This document shows, piece after piece, positions 11,243-21,164 of a stretch of DNA of 64,000 nt. Below the pieces are notes generated by a model. The model was not told the DNA's origin. It searched no databases and saw only the letters and a list, made by a program, of their open reading frames with translations. How positions within the stretch are numbered: position 1 is the stretch's first letter; every line of letters starts with the position of its first letter. A program made the translations under genes and the position numbers. The stretch comes from Kalaharituber pfeilii (lineage: Eukaryota; Ascomycota; Pezizomycetes; Pezizales; Pezizaceae): assembly GCA_015179045.1 (NCBI GenBank), contig WHUZ01000122.1, positions 1-64,000 on the forward strand. The letters are read 5' to 3'.

Positions 11243-11966
11243 GAAAGATAATGCGGTTTGATGTAATTAATCTGCTGTGCTCCTAGAGCGCTATGCGCTG
11301 AGAATACAGTTCTGTAAGCACAAATAGAGTTTTTCGTCAACACCGTTACTCAAGGAAAATTACCAAATTCTTCTTCATGTGTTTTCCTTGCTCTGGGCGA
11401 AAGTTTTGAAGTTGTGATCTTGAGCTATCCGGAATCCTCCACCATCTCTGGAGTTGATCAATATTCCTGTTTGGGAGGTGACGGCGGATTGCATTGATGG
11501 CAAGCATGAAAACTCTGGTGGTTGTCTTGCCAGAAAAGGCGGTGAAGCCCACCGACGAATTGCCCGATTCGCGAATGGGCCTGGCCGGTTCGCGAACCGC
11601 AATGTTCGTCGGTAGGCCAGAACAGATACATGAGTGGAGATGTTGCCGATTATGAAGATATGGCCTTACAGGAGGCTGTTGTTTTCATTCCGGAAGTGTG
11701 CCGGATCCCGGTCAGTGACGTTAACCCAAATCCGCTTCACCGTCGGCTTGATAAAGTGCAAGAACATTTCTAGAGCTATTCAAATGCGAATGCCCAAAAG
11801 ATGCGTATTCGCTGTCCTGCACTACGTTTACAGCGTGAGGCCAAGGAACTTCACGCCCGCCGTGTAACGGCGCGCTGCAAACGTGGCCGGGCCGGTAACC
11901 AAAGTGAGTTGTTGCCGTACCAGTAGATCAAACAATTTCTTGCGCAGTACTAGTACCTAACTAAAT
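11243..11966. other. No confident gene
   Basis: Short open frames on both strands (for example 11634-11867 plus) without recognisable motif. Probably decayed DNA between insertions. Confidence 0.35.
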
Positions 11967-12030
11967 CTCGCCATAGCCTATCAGGCGGCACGCAAGTAAT
12001 GATATAAAAAAAAAAAAAAAAAAAAAAAAA
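11967..12030 (+). mobile_element. LINE family-1 tail with ~25-nt poly(A)
   Basis: tctcgccatagcc, then ggcggcacgcaagtaat and gatata followed by the A-run. Homology starts at the CTCGCCATAGCC point shared by most tail-only copies. No target duplication recognised. Confidence 0.75.
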
Positions 12031-12077
12031 GTGTGTCCTGTCCTGAGGCGCATGCATATGCATGCCTCAGAATCATA

Positions 12078-12135
12078 CAGTCAAATGGCAAAAGAAAACG
12101 CCCACCAAAATTTGCATAATTTGATGTCTTAGACC
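12078..12135 (+). repeat. Solo Tc1-type terminal inverted repeat next to the Tc1 element
   Basis: CAGTCAAATGGCAAAAGAAA preceded by TA and ending in gatgtcttagacc resembles the terminus at 13203-13261 (reverse complement). The next TACAGTCA follows directly at 12136, so this is a fragment of another copy into which, or beside which, the second copy inserted. Confidence 0.6.
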
Positions 12136-12428
12136 TACAGTCACATGGCAAAAGAAAGTGTGCTATACTCAGTACACCTTTGCATAATCTTTGGGCCTGT
12201 GCTTGATTAAGACATACACGCGCGTGTCTTAGACATAAGCGCGCGTACGTCTCACAACATTGTGCTATATTGGGAATTCTGAGCCGGAGATAATTTTCAA
12301 GATTAGGGGACAGAAAAAAAAAATATAAAAGTCGACTCCTAAAGGTGACCGGAAGTCAAGAAAAAAAAAAAATTCTACAGCTGCCTACAGGTAACTGATA
12401 GCCGAATCTACAAAAATCCTGCCTAATA

Positions 12429-12911
12429 ATGTCAACTCAAACTGCCGCCTCCTCGGCTAATACTGCCAGCACGTCTGCCTCCAGTGCCGCCGCTTCTACT
12501 AGTACCAACACTGCCGCTCCTAAGAAACAGATGACCGCCTTTGAAAAATGCCAAATTGTCCTTCTGCATCAGCAAGGGTCGTCATTCCAACAGATTGCAG
12601 ATCAAATGGGTCGGCCTAAGAGTACTATTCAAGCCTTTGTTAAGCGTTACAAGGAGCGAGGCACAGCTGAAAATGCGCCTAAGAGTGGGAGACCAAAAAA
12701 GCTAAGCGAGAACATTATGGACTCTATCACTGCTTTGCTTGATAGCGACCCATCTCTATCAAAGCTCTCTCTACAGGAAAATCTAAAGGAAAATCTAGAC
12801 GTCAACGTTCACTCGCGAACCCTCGATCGGAACCTCCGGCTTAAGGGCTATCGGAAGTGGAGAGCTGGGAAGCGACCCAACTTTGGTAGACGAGGCGGCA
12901 TGTTTAGTTAG
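12429..12911 (+). CDS. Tc1-type transposase, DNA-binding N-terminal part only
   Basis: 160 aa. Residues 1-35 are a Ser/Thr/Ala-rich leader. Residues 36-80 form a helix-turn-helix (KCQIVLLHQQGSSF-QQIADQMGRPKSTI). A GRPKK motif follows near residue 95 and a second HTH of the Tc3_2 kind ends about residue 145, finishing in the RKWRAGKRP block that normally precedes the catalytic domain. The frame then stops after 10 unrelated residues, and no DDE/D triad is found downstream. Expected full length would be about 330-350 aa. It may still bind the ends of related elements; that is inference. Confidence 0.85.
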   Translation: MSTQTAASSANTASTSASSAAASTSTNTAAPKKQMTAFEKCQIVLLHQQGSSFQQIADQMGRPKSTIQAFVKRYKERGTAENAPKSGRPKKLSENIMDSITALLDSDPSLSKLSLQENLKENLDVNVHSRTLDRNLRLKGYRKWRAGKRPNFGRRGGMFS

Positions 12912-13084
12912 AGAGATGGCATGTTTGGCAGAAGAGACGAACTTGAGAGTCTTCATGAATAGGGTGGATTTCTTTTTTATGTTGATACAGTTATAGATAG
13001 GTGGCAGTATATTTCTTATTGAACCTTTAAGCTCCTTCAAGAGTCGTCTTCATATTTTCCTTCGCCCCAATGTTAAAACTCAAC

Positions 13085-13127
13085 TCCGTTTCATCGCCAT
13101 AGCCCATACGGCGGCATGTGATTACTG

Positions 13128-13163
<36 letters not shown>

Positions 13164-13169
13164 GTTTCA
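13085..13169 (+). mobile_element. 67-bp LINE tail with 9-bp target duplication, inside the Tc1 element
   Basis: tccgtttca at 13085-13093 is repeated at 13161-13169. Between are tcgccatagcccatacggcg, catgtgattactgatatt and a 27-nt A-run. It inserted after the Tc1 copy arrived, giving a relative age. Confidence 0.85.
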
Positions 13170-13263
13170 AAGTTCCTTGTTGGCGGTAATAGCGCGTATG
13201 CAGGTCTAAGACATCAAATTATGCAAATTTAGGTGTAACACTTTCTTTTGCCATGTGACTGTA

Positions 13264-14028
13264 TCTATCTGCCGGGACCCTGGAGCAACATATTGATTCG
13301 TACCAGGAAACACTTGCCGATAGGTGCCTTTTGGCGCCTTTTTGTATTTCTTTACCTCTTTTCGTTTGCTCTCGCACTTAATTTTGAGTTTATCGTTTGG
13401 TTATTCCAGAATATTCTTGACCGTTCTACTTGAGCACTTAGGATACTACGGCGCTTCTACCCGGTGTGGGGAAGCTGAAAGAATTGGTGTTGCGCCAAGC
13501 CTTGTGATACCGGGTCGTCGCTCTGGCATAAAGAATGGAGCTTTGACTGTTCTTCTTTGATCGTTCTTCTTTATTCTTCTTTGATTGTTCTTTGATTATT
13601 TGGACTTCTTTCATTATTAGAATTCTTTGACATAGAATCTTTCTTTGTGAATTCGAGTTATTATTACTTTCTTTGCTTCCTTTGTTCACATGTAGATTAA
13701 AGTAGCATGTTTGTTCTGTAATTAGAAAAGCATGCAATCCTTTCGGCACTGTTGCAATACTACACTTCGCGCCCACGGTTCGCATTCGCTATTTAACATG
13801 GGAAGACAAGCCTTGTGTGTGTATTCCGCCAGTTCTCAACTTTCCGGTCACTCTGAGGATAGTAGACACTATCGCTCTCCTCTCACACCGCACTTTCCGT
13901 GCTGTTGCAGCTCTTGAGTCGGCATCATCGAATTCACCCAGAAAAAAGCAAAAGTACGGATACATCAGTTCATTATCTGCAACGTTCTTCTTTTCTCCAA
14001 GTTTGCGGGGATCAAGATTTGACTGAAA
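13264..14028. other. No confident gene
   Basis: Contains a run of degenerate ttctttgat-like repeats at 13545-13620. No motif-bearing frame on either strand. Confidence 0.35.
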
Positions 14029-14130
14029 ATGTCCACCAACAGCCCGATATCTTCCAAACCCTGCCGCTTCTTTCTCGCTGGCAAGGGCAACCGCGGAGCG
14101 AACTGCAAATGGTCTCACGACTTGATTTTC
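14029..14130 (+). pseudogene. N-terminal fragment with CCCH-type zinc finger, cut by LINE tail
   Basis: ATG at 14029 opens a short frame with CRFFLAGKGNRGANCKWSHD, close to the C-x(7,8)-G-x2-C-x3-H start seen in fungal NFX1-like or RNA-binding CCCH proteins. The frame runs into the T-run of a minus-oriented LINE tail at 14131, and no continuation is evident on the other side. Likely a gene remnant truncated by the insertion. One finger cysteine is not obvious, so the finger may be imperfect. Confidence 0.45.
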
Positions 14131-14178
14131 TTTTTTTTTTAATATCAATACTCGCATGCCGCCCTATGGGCTATGGCA
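14131..14178 (-). mobile_element. LINE family-1 tail, minus orientation
   Basis: T-run 14131-14140 then aatatcaatactcgcatgcc and gccctatgggctatgg. Homology to the family ends near 14178. Target duplication not identified. Confidence 0.75.
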
Positions 14179-15191
14179 AGTCGTGGTGTTGCTGGTGCTG
14201 GAGCTTTGTCCTTTCCTTTCGCTCTTGACCTGGCTTTCCTTGAGCCGCGTGAGGTGCGAGGTTGTTGGGGGTGGTTGGTCGCGGCTTCGGTAGCTCCAGG
14301 CTCATAGTTGGTGAGATTAAAGTTAGGCCTACTCCTCTCGATAAGGCCTAACCAAACGTGTCCTAGGATGGACTGGAGCAAATGACACATTTTATGCAGC
14401 CTTCCGCACGAAACTGAAGGAATATGTGGAGGCCAATAACATCAGAAGTGAGACGTTAGTAGGTGGCAACAACTTATCGACCATGCCTCCCAGTCAAGAT
14501 TTTTTGGGATGAGAGGCCAATACAATGAGTGGTTCCATGTCCGTCCAGTTCGGCCCTGGCCTAGAAATTCTGTCCATCTCGCCTATCACTGTCTCCACCT
14601 CCAGCATCGTGATCGGGAACGTTCCCCTCGGGAGCCCTTCTGACGCCCTCCGTGCCCTTGTACAACCCCTCAATGCCCACAATCTCACAAGTGGGATGCA
14701 ACCGAACTCGTCAACGTCTGTAGGCGTTCAGAGAAGAAAATCTGCGGGCGTCGCATCAAGGAACTAGCGCAGCCAGACGCTCTTGGGCGCCGCGGCCTCC
14801 TCCTTGGCCCTTACGCTGTCCTCCTCCTCAGCATTAGCAGTAGTAGTTTAGCAATCTCACTCCTGTCCAGGACAACAAACACCTTGCGGATCGCAAATAA
14901 AATCTGTATACCCCGTCCTACCAATCTTGCTCGACTTCTGTTTACATCAAACCATACAATATGAGTACTCCATCTCCTCCCTCGCCATCTTTCCAACCCT
15001 CCACGGCGAAGTGGCGACAGCCCTTCAGGGTAAGAGAATGCAATTTTTCCATTCACCAGTTGGTAGATCATGGTTCTGACAATTAGGACCCCAGATGTCT
15101 GCGCGGCCAACGGATTTCGAGCAAATTATCATATTGTGTCTGATAGACGAGGTCAGTCAAAATTAGTAGTATCTCAGTAACCCAAAATACA
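14179..15191. other. Fragmented sequence, no confident gene
   Basis: Short minus frames at 14390-14145, 14688-14494 and 15110-14811 lack recognisable motifs. Probably remnants. Confidence 0.3.
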
Positions 15192-15383
15192 GTGTTATCT
15201 GACATGATACGGACAGGTGGTCGTACTGCATGGCCTGCCACCGTTTCTGTCGGAAATTCCAGATTCGACGCCCGCTTCTGGTATGACGGACAATACCTTG
15301 ACAACGCAAAGGATGCTGAAGTTGCTCTGTCAAACCTCAAGAAACAACTCAGCAGTAACAATTCGATATTATTTAATAAATAA
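15192..15383 (+). pseudogene. dsRNA-binding-like fragment
   Basis: A 63-residue frame contains ARFWYDGQYLDNAKDAEVAL, the pattern of a small dsRNA-binding-like motif found in many Pezizomycotina proteins (aromatic-WYDGQ, then NA-x-AAEVAL). Only one motif and no flanking domain are present, and no promoter or second exon could be defined. Read as a fragment; a small intact gene is possible. Confidence 0.4.
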
Positions 15384-15619
15384 CTATGGATTAAATGTCC
15401 TTCCATTACCTGGAGCACCATAACAAGCTTCTATGATTAAACGAATTATGATTATGCCCACGACAGCGACGAATTAATGATGGTGACGACTCTTGCTGTA
15501 ATTTATCTCGTACCAAGGGGTTTAAAAGCCGAGGTGGTTTTGGGTAGCAATTATGCCGAATCTGCCTCGCCGCTTTCTCCTACATCACTTCCTTTCGCCA
15601 CAGATGATCATACCAATAC

Positions 15620-15658
15620 ACGGCACGCGATCACTGATATTAAAAAAAAAAAAAAAAA
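15620..15658 (+). mobile_element. Short LINE family-1 tail
   Basis: cggcacgcgatcactgatat followed by a 17-nt A-run; only the last part of the signature is left. Confidence 0.6.
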
Positions 15659-15817
15659 GAGCGCTGGATCAGGGATGCAGACTCCACCTCCATCCAGTTC
15701 ATCCATAAGTTAGAGGAGAGGAAGACCACTATAGGGGCCTCAGCATCTGACAGCATACGATTGGCTGTTCTCTCCCCGGCTAGCAGTCCTAGTAAGGGGT
15801 CCAGTTTCGTTTTGTGA

Positions 15818-16008
15818 AAGATCAAAAGCTCAGTCAGAGTCCCCATTTCTAAAACTCCCGAATGAACTTGTGGTAGAGGTCCTTCGGTACGTACCTGATG
15901 AGGATAATATATACGACATAAAATCTCCAACAACACTTGAGAGCCGCAGTGCAAGATTCCAAATGAGAACTCACAGTAGTATAGTTGTTACCATTTTGAC
16001 TTTCTAAC
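15818..16008 (+). pseudogene. F-box-like fragment
   Basis: The plus strand reads FLKLPNELVVEVLRYVPDED, the typical L-P-x-E-[LI]-x2-E-[IV]-L core of fungal F-box proteins, and then runs to a stop near 16008. Nothing upstream gives a start and no substrate-binding repeats follow. Interpreted as a remnant. Motif reading is direct; the function is inference. Confidence 0.35.
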
Positions 16009-16105
16009 GAATCCTAGCCAGTCCAGTGCGCTTCAGACCCAATGGAGGACTCGCGTTCCACAATTGTCCGCCCTGTCGCCCAGCTCAATCTCCCTCCCTT
16101 CAGCT

Positions 16106-16397
16106 TTGAACTTACCAGAAGCATTTCAAGATATTGTGATGCAACTTTGTACCAAAGACCTCTCGGCTAGGCTTGGAAATCTACGAGGTGGTGGTGAAGA
16201 TGTAAAAAAACATCCTTTCTTTAAGGATATCGATTGGGAAGAGCTGGAAAAGAAGACAAGTCCGGTATGGATATGACTCTGTTATGCTTTGATCTGGATG
16301 AAATACTGAAGTACATTATTAGGGGCCAATTGTTCCAGATCTTGAGACTCCTGAGGACACGAAGTACTTTGACCAGTACCCTCCTCAGGACCAGTAA
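16106..16397 (+). pseudogene. C-terminal fragment of a PKA-like AGC kinase, one intron retained
   Basis: Exon 16106-16264 reads FQDIVMQLCTKDLSARLGN, then GGGEDVKKHPFFKDIDWEEL, the end of an AGC kinase catalytic domain next to its C-terminal extension. A 58-bp intron (16265-16322, GTATGG...TTAG, phase 0) leads to an exon with GPIVPDLETPEDTKYFDQYP and a TAA at 16395. This is the AGC C-tail (the FDxYP element). The kinase core with its ATP site and catalytic loop is absent upstream, so the fragment cannot be active. It probably marks a duplicated or partly deleted gene. PKA catalytic subunit is the best family match; S6K-like kinases are the alternative. Confidence 0.6.
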
Positions 16398-16978
16398 TTA
16401 CCGCTACGGGTGGGACTGTCTCAACTGACATCGATATCGCCGACATCGATATCGGCCTTCCCACTGTTGCCCCTGCAGCAATGATCCCACAGGACCTCGC
16501 CCATGAAACGGAAAATCTGGAACCAGAGGTACCGTGGAATCCGACAGCGGCAGTCGAAATGGATACAGAAGTACCAGTTCTGCGTCCGTCAGCTGTAAAG
16601 CCAAAAAACAAGTTCAAACTATTTGGGTATGTGTTTCTTTGTGTCTTCTGTGTCTTTTCCTTCCTTTAGGATTCTGCTGTAAGATAGTTGGCGCATGTGT
16701 TTCTACGAGTGAAGGACGAGGACCTACGGTGATAAAGTTCCAAATGAGGCCTGTGGAAGTGGGTGTGATGTATGCTGGTTGGGAAAGAATGCGATGCGTT
16801 GTAATGTAAAAGGGGAAGAAATCATGTCAGGTGATGCTGCTTTTTATCTGTAGTTTCTCACATTCTGTGTTATGTTATTTTTCCTCTTATACTTTGCACC
16901 AATTAAGATGGTTTGACACCGTTTCATAATATCACCTCACAGCACATCATTTCATAAACACTGACTCTCTCTTCCTCA
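16398..16978. other. No confident gene
   Basis: Continuation after the kinase remnant; short frames only. Contains a small repeat of acatcgatatcg at 16427-16458. Confidence 0.3.
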
Positions 16979-17147
16979 ACCATCAGTTCTATTGACCACC
17001 CGCACCATGTACGAGAATCGCGGGCTCCACATGTAGCTAGATAGTGACGGTTACCTCTTTCCTTTCGTGAATAAACACCTCGCGATAGCCCAACGGGCGG
17101 CCTGCGAGTATTGATATAAAAAAAAAACAAAAAAAAACCATCAGTTC
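16978..17147 (+). mobile_element. ~146-bp LINE family-1 tail with 12-bp target duplication
   Basis: aaccatcagttc at 16978-16989 is repeated at 17136-17147. Between are about 115 bp of 3' UTR, the family signature (cctcgcgatagcccaacggg) and a poly(A) interrupted by one C. The insertion lies just upstream of the ATG at 17151. Confidence 0.85.
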
Positions 17148-17150
17148 AAA

Positions 17151-17963
17151 ATGCCTCCGCCGCTTCTTAATCCGCATTGGACTCTGCAAACGCTGCTTAC
17201 TATCTCGTCCTCCCATTATCATCACCTCCCAAGCCGCGAAACCACCTCGCACTCCCCCTGTTGCTACTCAAGACAGCACCGCCCAATAATAGATTCAACC
17301 AAATCGCATCAGCCCTTACTCAACCTCAAGACAGCGGTACTAGGAACCAAGGAAGCTACTAATAGTACAGATATATACGATTCCAAGTCAAACTTTATCG
17401 ATGCAGATAATTCATTGGAATGGCCAAGTTTTGACGAGGAAACTGGTTTCCCCAGCTCTATTGGATCGGATCTATTTTTACACTCGGATATGGGATTGGG
17501 AGACCTCTCGGATCCGATGACATTCTCTTTTAACTGCTCCAATGACTTTGCCTCAGACTGTTTACCGTCAATTGACCCCAACTTGATCTTCAGCTCACGT
17601 CCAACAAGCGATGCATCATCAATGTTTGGGGGATACGGTGATAAAACCGATGTGATATCTTCGTCTAACGTGGCGAATGAACAACCATATCGGCATCAGT
17701 ACGACTACAGTAGGAGAGAGCGAGCATTGGAGCTGCAGAGAGCACAGAGGCGGAAAGAGAGGGCACTGCAGCGGCAGCATGGAGAGAGCAGCTATCCTAA
17801 CCGATCAGCAACATCACCGGAGTCATCGCTATGCAGGAGTAATAGTGAGAATGTACTTCCCGGGGTAAACTCCAACCCAACGCTTCTTTCATGTCACTGG
17901 GAGTCCGTCACCATTTCACTACTACCGAAGCGCAGTTTCACTGCGACCGCCGGAGCACAGTGA
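17151..17963 (+). CDS. Hypothetical 270-aa protein, Ser/Asp-rich with a basic RERALELQRAQRRKERALQR helix
   Basis: Open frame from ATG at 17151 to TGA at 17961-17963. The first ~65 residues look poorly conserved. Residues 70-165 are acidic and serine-rich, then a strongly basic helix with two ERAL repeats, then a serine/asparagine tail. This layout (acidic activation-like region then basic block) resembles the N-terminal or middle part of fungal transcription factors, but no zinc cluster, C2H2 or bZIP leucine heptad is visible. The 3' end passes straight into a minisatellite, so the natural C-terminus may be lost. A LINE tail sits 4 bp upstream of the ATG and would be part of any 5' UTR. Confidence 0.4.
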   Translation: MPPPLLNPHWTLQTLLTISSSHYHHLPSRETTSHSPCCYSRQHRPIIDSTKSHQPLLNLKTAVLGTKEATNSTDIYDSKSNFIDADNSLEWPSFDEETGFPSSIGSDLFLHSDMGLGDLSDPMTFSFNCSNDFASDCLPSIDPNLIFSSRPTSDASSMFGGYGDKTDVISSSNVANEQPYRHQYDYSRRERALELQRAQRRKERALQRQHGESSYPNRSATSPESSLCRSNSENVLPGVNSNPTLLSCHWESVTISLLPKRSFTATAGAQ

Positions 17964-18195
17964 TTCTAACCCTTTCACTGTGAACTACCGAAGCACGGTG
18001 ATTCTAACCTTTTCACTGTGATGACCGAAGCGCGGTGATTCTCGCACTTTCACGGGGAGCACCGAAGCGCAGTGATTCTAATCCTTTCACTGTGACTACC
18101 CAAGCGCGGTGATTCTCACCCTTCTACTGCGGTAGTGATTCTCTTACTTTCACTATATGCCTCCCGATTCAGTGATCCGCACACTTTCACGTCGA
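17915..18195 (+). repeat. Minisatellite, ~45-48 bp unit
   Basis: Degenerate units of the form accgaagcgcggtgattct followed by a variable three to five bases and ctttcactgtga recur about six times, with the last ones shortened. It overlaps the end of the 17151 ORF and ends at the start of the next ORF. Confidence 0.8.
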
Positions 18196-18512
18196 TGACA
18201 AAAACGCGATTCGATCCTACGCAGCGCAAGTTGCGTCATGCATTTGTGAAGACTTACTTCACCCGCGATCCGTCGAGTTGGGACCTTCACGACCTCCAGC
18301 AGTACCTTTTGCATAACACTGAAGGTTATAAATTTCAGTCCGATAACACACATACTCGCGGGTTCTGGCTGGATAGCGTACGGGATTTAGCTAAGGATGG
18401 TACAGCGTCGCAAAGCGTACGAGCTACAAAGATTTTGGATAGCGAAAACAAGGGAAAAACTACAGTAAGTGACCTTTCATCTCACTTCCCTCATTTGAGA
18501 GACTACTACTAA
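18195..18512 (+). CDS. Hypothetical 105-aa protein
   Basis: ATG at 18195 follows the minisatellite. The product is basic at the N-terminus (MTKTRFDPTQRKLRHAF) and helical in character with no recognised domain. Because the minisatellite is in the same direction and directly upstream, this may be the displaced C-terminal part of a larger gene. No intron needed. Confidence 0.3.
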   Translation: MTKTRFDPTQRKLRHAFVKTYFTRDPSSWDLHDLQQYLLHNTEGYKFQSDNTHTRGFWLDSVRDLAKDGTASQSVRATKILDSENKGKTTVSDLSSHFPHLRDYY

Positions 18513-18591
18513 AGCGACCGGAGCGTCGCTCTTTAAAATAATCTCCAACTTTTCAGAAAACGCGAAGAAATCCCCGGCGCCAACGGTCAGC

Positions 18592-18737
18592 AAACTCGAC
18601 GTTATTTCCTTCCAATGGCGGACGCATGAACGGGGATTATTTCTTTTCTTCCATTTTCTATGTAACTCAATACCTCGCCATAGCCCCTAGGGCGGCACGC
18701 GAGTACTGATATAAAATGAAAAAAAAAACTCGACGTT
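18592..18737 (+). mobile_element. ~122-bp LINE family-1 tail with 12-bp target duplication
   Basis: aaactcgacgtt at 18592-18603 is repeated at 18726-18737. Between are about 70 bp of 3' UTR, the signature (cctcgccatagcccctaggg) and a poly(A) with one TG interruption. Confidence 0.85.
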
Positions 18738-18868
18738 TTACTTCAAGGCCCCGTCGCAGATCGGGACCATTAGCAACGCGAAAGGGACAGTCATAAATAC
18801 TGCACACAAAGAGAGAAGTGAACCTGACACTGAAAGAGAAAACTCCCTCGAGCCCGAACCTGAACCGG

Positions 18869-18990
18869 AATGCAAGACACATCGGCACCTTTGCAGGACT
18901 CCTAGGAGGGAAAGGCCTCAGGGCCTGGAGACACAGGATAGGGAAGAGCTGTTGTGGCCTCCCCACAAACGTTTTCGGTTCGCGAACAGG
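18869..18990 (+). mobile_element. LINE ORF2 fragment (zinc-finger-proximal region)
   Basis: Reads GLLGGKGLRAWRHRIGKS, nearly the same as the block at the C-terminal end of the LINE ORF2 at 10.7 kb. No flanking domain; a relic of a recombined LINE copy. Confidence 0.6.
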
Positions 18991-19081
18991 CTGGCCAGGA
19001 ACACCTGGCCTGGTGAGGAACATGAATGTACCTTCATGTACCTATGTTGTGATTATAGTTTATTAATTACTCGCTTATGAC

Positions 19082-19137
19082 TTTTTATTTTTTTTTCATA
19101 TCATTACTCGCGTGCTGCCCTGTGGGCTATGGCGAGG
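19082..19137 (-). mobile_element. LINE family-1 tail, minus orientation
   Basis: T-run interrupted by one A, then catatcattactcgcgtgct, gccctgtgggctatggcgag. No clear target duplication. Confidence 0.75.
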
Positions 19138-20684
19138 TGTTGGTACATGATGTAAAAGGGAATTATAAAGAAAATCAATGTAAAGGAAATAGAGTCTCTC
19201 CCTAAACCCATGCCACCAGTCTGTATAGTGAATTTACAAACGATAGGCTCAAATAAAAGCTCTATGTCTCTACTATCAACTGCTATAATAACCGCTTAAT
19301 TCTATTAAGAATTCATCGAGTTATTAACTATTCAACCTAAGGGGTTAAAGAATGCGGCAGAACTTTTTCCTCTCTGTTTATCACAGATTTGTAATAGTAT
19401 ATATAGTTAAATCTAATAAACGATAGAATACTATGAAACTACTTTGTTCTAGCTTTGTAATGCTATAAGAATTATGTCAATTGGATAAAAACTCATAGTG
19501 TAGCACTGCTTTGAACTTTTGGAGTTATTTTATATAATAGAATATGAGGTTAATGCTTGCTTAAACTGGACGCTTGGGGACGCTTGGCATTTGCAAGGTT
19601 GTGTTCACTACCTTATATGGTAATACACCCACCGAAAATTAGAAGCTTGGCATCAACGCAATAGTATCTACAATGGCGGAGGATTCTGGATATCTCTGTC
19701 TATACAGATAATACTCTAAAATTTCGCATAGAGTAAGACAATACCTGGAGTACATCTGATAAATTTTCTAGCACTATTCAGTAAATATTAATCCACCTAT
19801 TATTACTCTATAAATCTCTAAGTATAGGAAAAAAAAACCAATATATCGTCTAGTATACTCTAGCAGATATGATTATAGTAGTTACCCGCCAGTGGTCAGT
19901 AGTGAGTTGCATATTCTAGTAGCCACTATGTTCTAGTGGCGGTTCAACACTAAGGGGGGCTGTTGCTAGCAGGCAGTAACTAGTTTATCTATTATACCAA
20001 CAGCAGTACATACCACGTTGGCCTATACTCATAACTGGTGGCCACCAGGAGGTACCTAGTGGTACTTGTGCCAAGACAGTATTCCATTCGCGCCCCTCTC
20101 CTCTGTTCTCCTCCACTCCCCGCCCTTGCCTCTCGCCGTCGTGGCTTGCACCCTTCTGTATCTCTTGTTCATCCAAAGCGCCCCATCTGCGTTCACTCCT
20201 AAGGCCATCCATCGACTGCCGGGTTACCTATCCCGCTCTATACTTCTCTTGCCAACCTTCTCCGCAAGGATTCCAGCTCTCACACTACCATTGTCTGCAA
20301 CTTAGAACGGAAAGGAAGCACGATGTCCGGACTACCCTGGGACCAGTGGTTCCTGATTATCCCCTTTTTCTTGTCGCTACTGTTATTTTTTTTCCTGATG
20401 TGAGTTTTCCGCATTATCATATTCGCCCGTTTTAATCTTGCATGCTAACCTTAGTGATCCAGCTCACCTGCTTCTGCCGGGCGTTCTTTGTTACGAGATT
20501 TCACGAGGACCTCTTCCCTGTTCCTCAGTGAGAACAACACGCAGGAAAATCTGTTCGGAACCACACATACAGCAAATTCGAGTAGCTCCAAGGATTCCCA
20601 GACACTAGCCACCTCTCCATGGCCTATCATAGACAAGATGGTTGATACAATCTCTGGACTTGCGGCTGTCGTTCTAGATTAAAG
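19138..20684. other. AT-rich stretch without genes, then short GC-richer remnants
   Basis: 19150-19960 is strongly AT-rich with no long frame, like RIP-affected or old transposon DNA. 20060-20330 carries short frames only. No gene supported. Confidence 0.4.
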
Positions 20685-21164
20685 TTGTCGTATAGACCAC
20701 TGGAGTATTTGGGGAGCAGGAGAAGGGTATCCACGCTGGCGGGAATTCTGGGAAACAAGGGACTACGGCAGTGGAGATACCAGATAGGGAAGGAGACCTC
20801 TCCCGAATGCAGGTGGCTAGGGAGTGTATATATTGTCATGATCCAGGCCTGCCAAATGGTTCGAGCTCATTGGTATTTCCAGCAGCAGCACAACCGATGT
20901 CCTCACAGTTGTCATAGTGAGGGGAAGACCACCTTTGATAGGGCGACACCCACACAGGCCACGGAGATGGAGAACCTACGCCTTGCAAGATTGAGACTCC
21001 GCGCTGCGACAGAGGCCCTGCAAAAGGAGAGAGAGGCCTTGAAAAAGGCGACTGAGAGGCTGAGTGTTGAGACGATGGAGGCAGTCAAACAAGACCAAGA
21101 GTGGTTGCAAGACTTTGAGAGAAGAGTCTTTATTGCTATAGGCCAGCTCCCTCCAGGTAACTGA
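20685..21164 (+). pseudogene. Chimeric frame: LINE ORF2 relic joined to an unrelated coiled coil
   Basis: The first 45 residues (SYRPLEYLGSRRRVSTLAGI, then LGNKGLRQWRYQIG and ECRW) match the LINE ORF2 zinc-finger-proximal region. After ECRW the homology stops and the frame continues into a Lys/Glu/Leu-rich coiled coil (REALKKATERLSVETMEAV) that ends at 21164. So a LINE fragment has been joined in frame to another coding or coding-like sequence. Expression unknown. Confidence 0.45.

Larger units (their letters stand above)
12138..13261 (+). mobile_element. Tc1/mariner-type DNA transposon, internally deleted, TA duplications
   Basis: Left end CAGTCACATGGCAAAAGAAA at 12138 and its inverse ending at 13261 form terminal inverted repeats, flanked by TA at 12136-12137 and 13262-13263. 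Inside is the N-terminal half of a transposase gene and, further on, a 67-bp LINE tail. The catalytic DDE part is missing, so the copy is non-autonomous. Confidence 0.85.
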
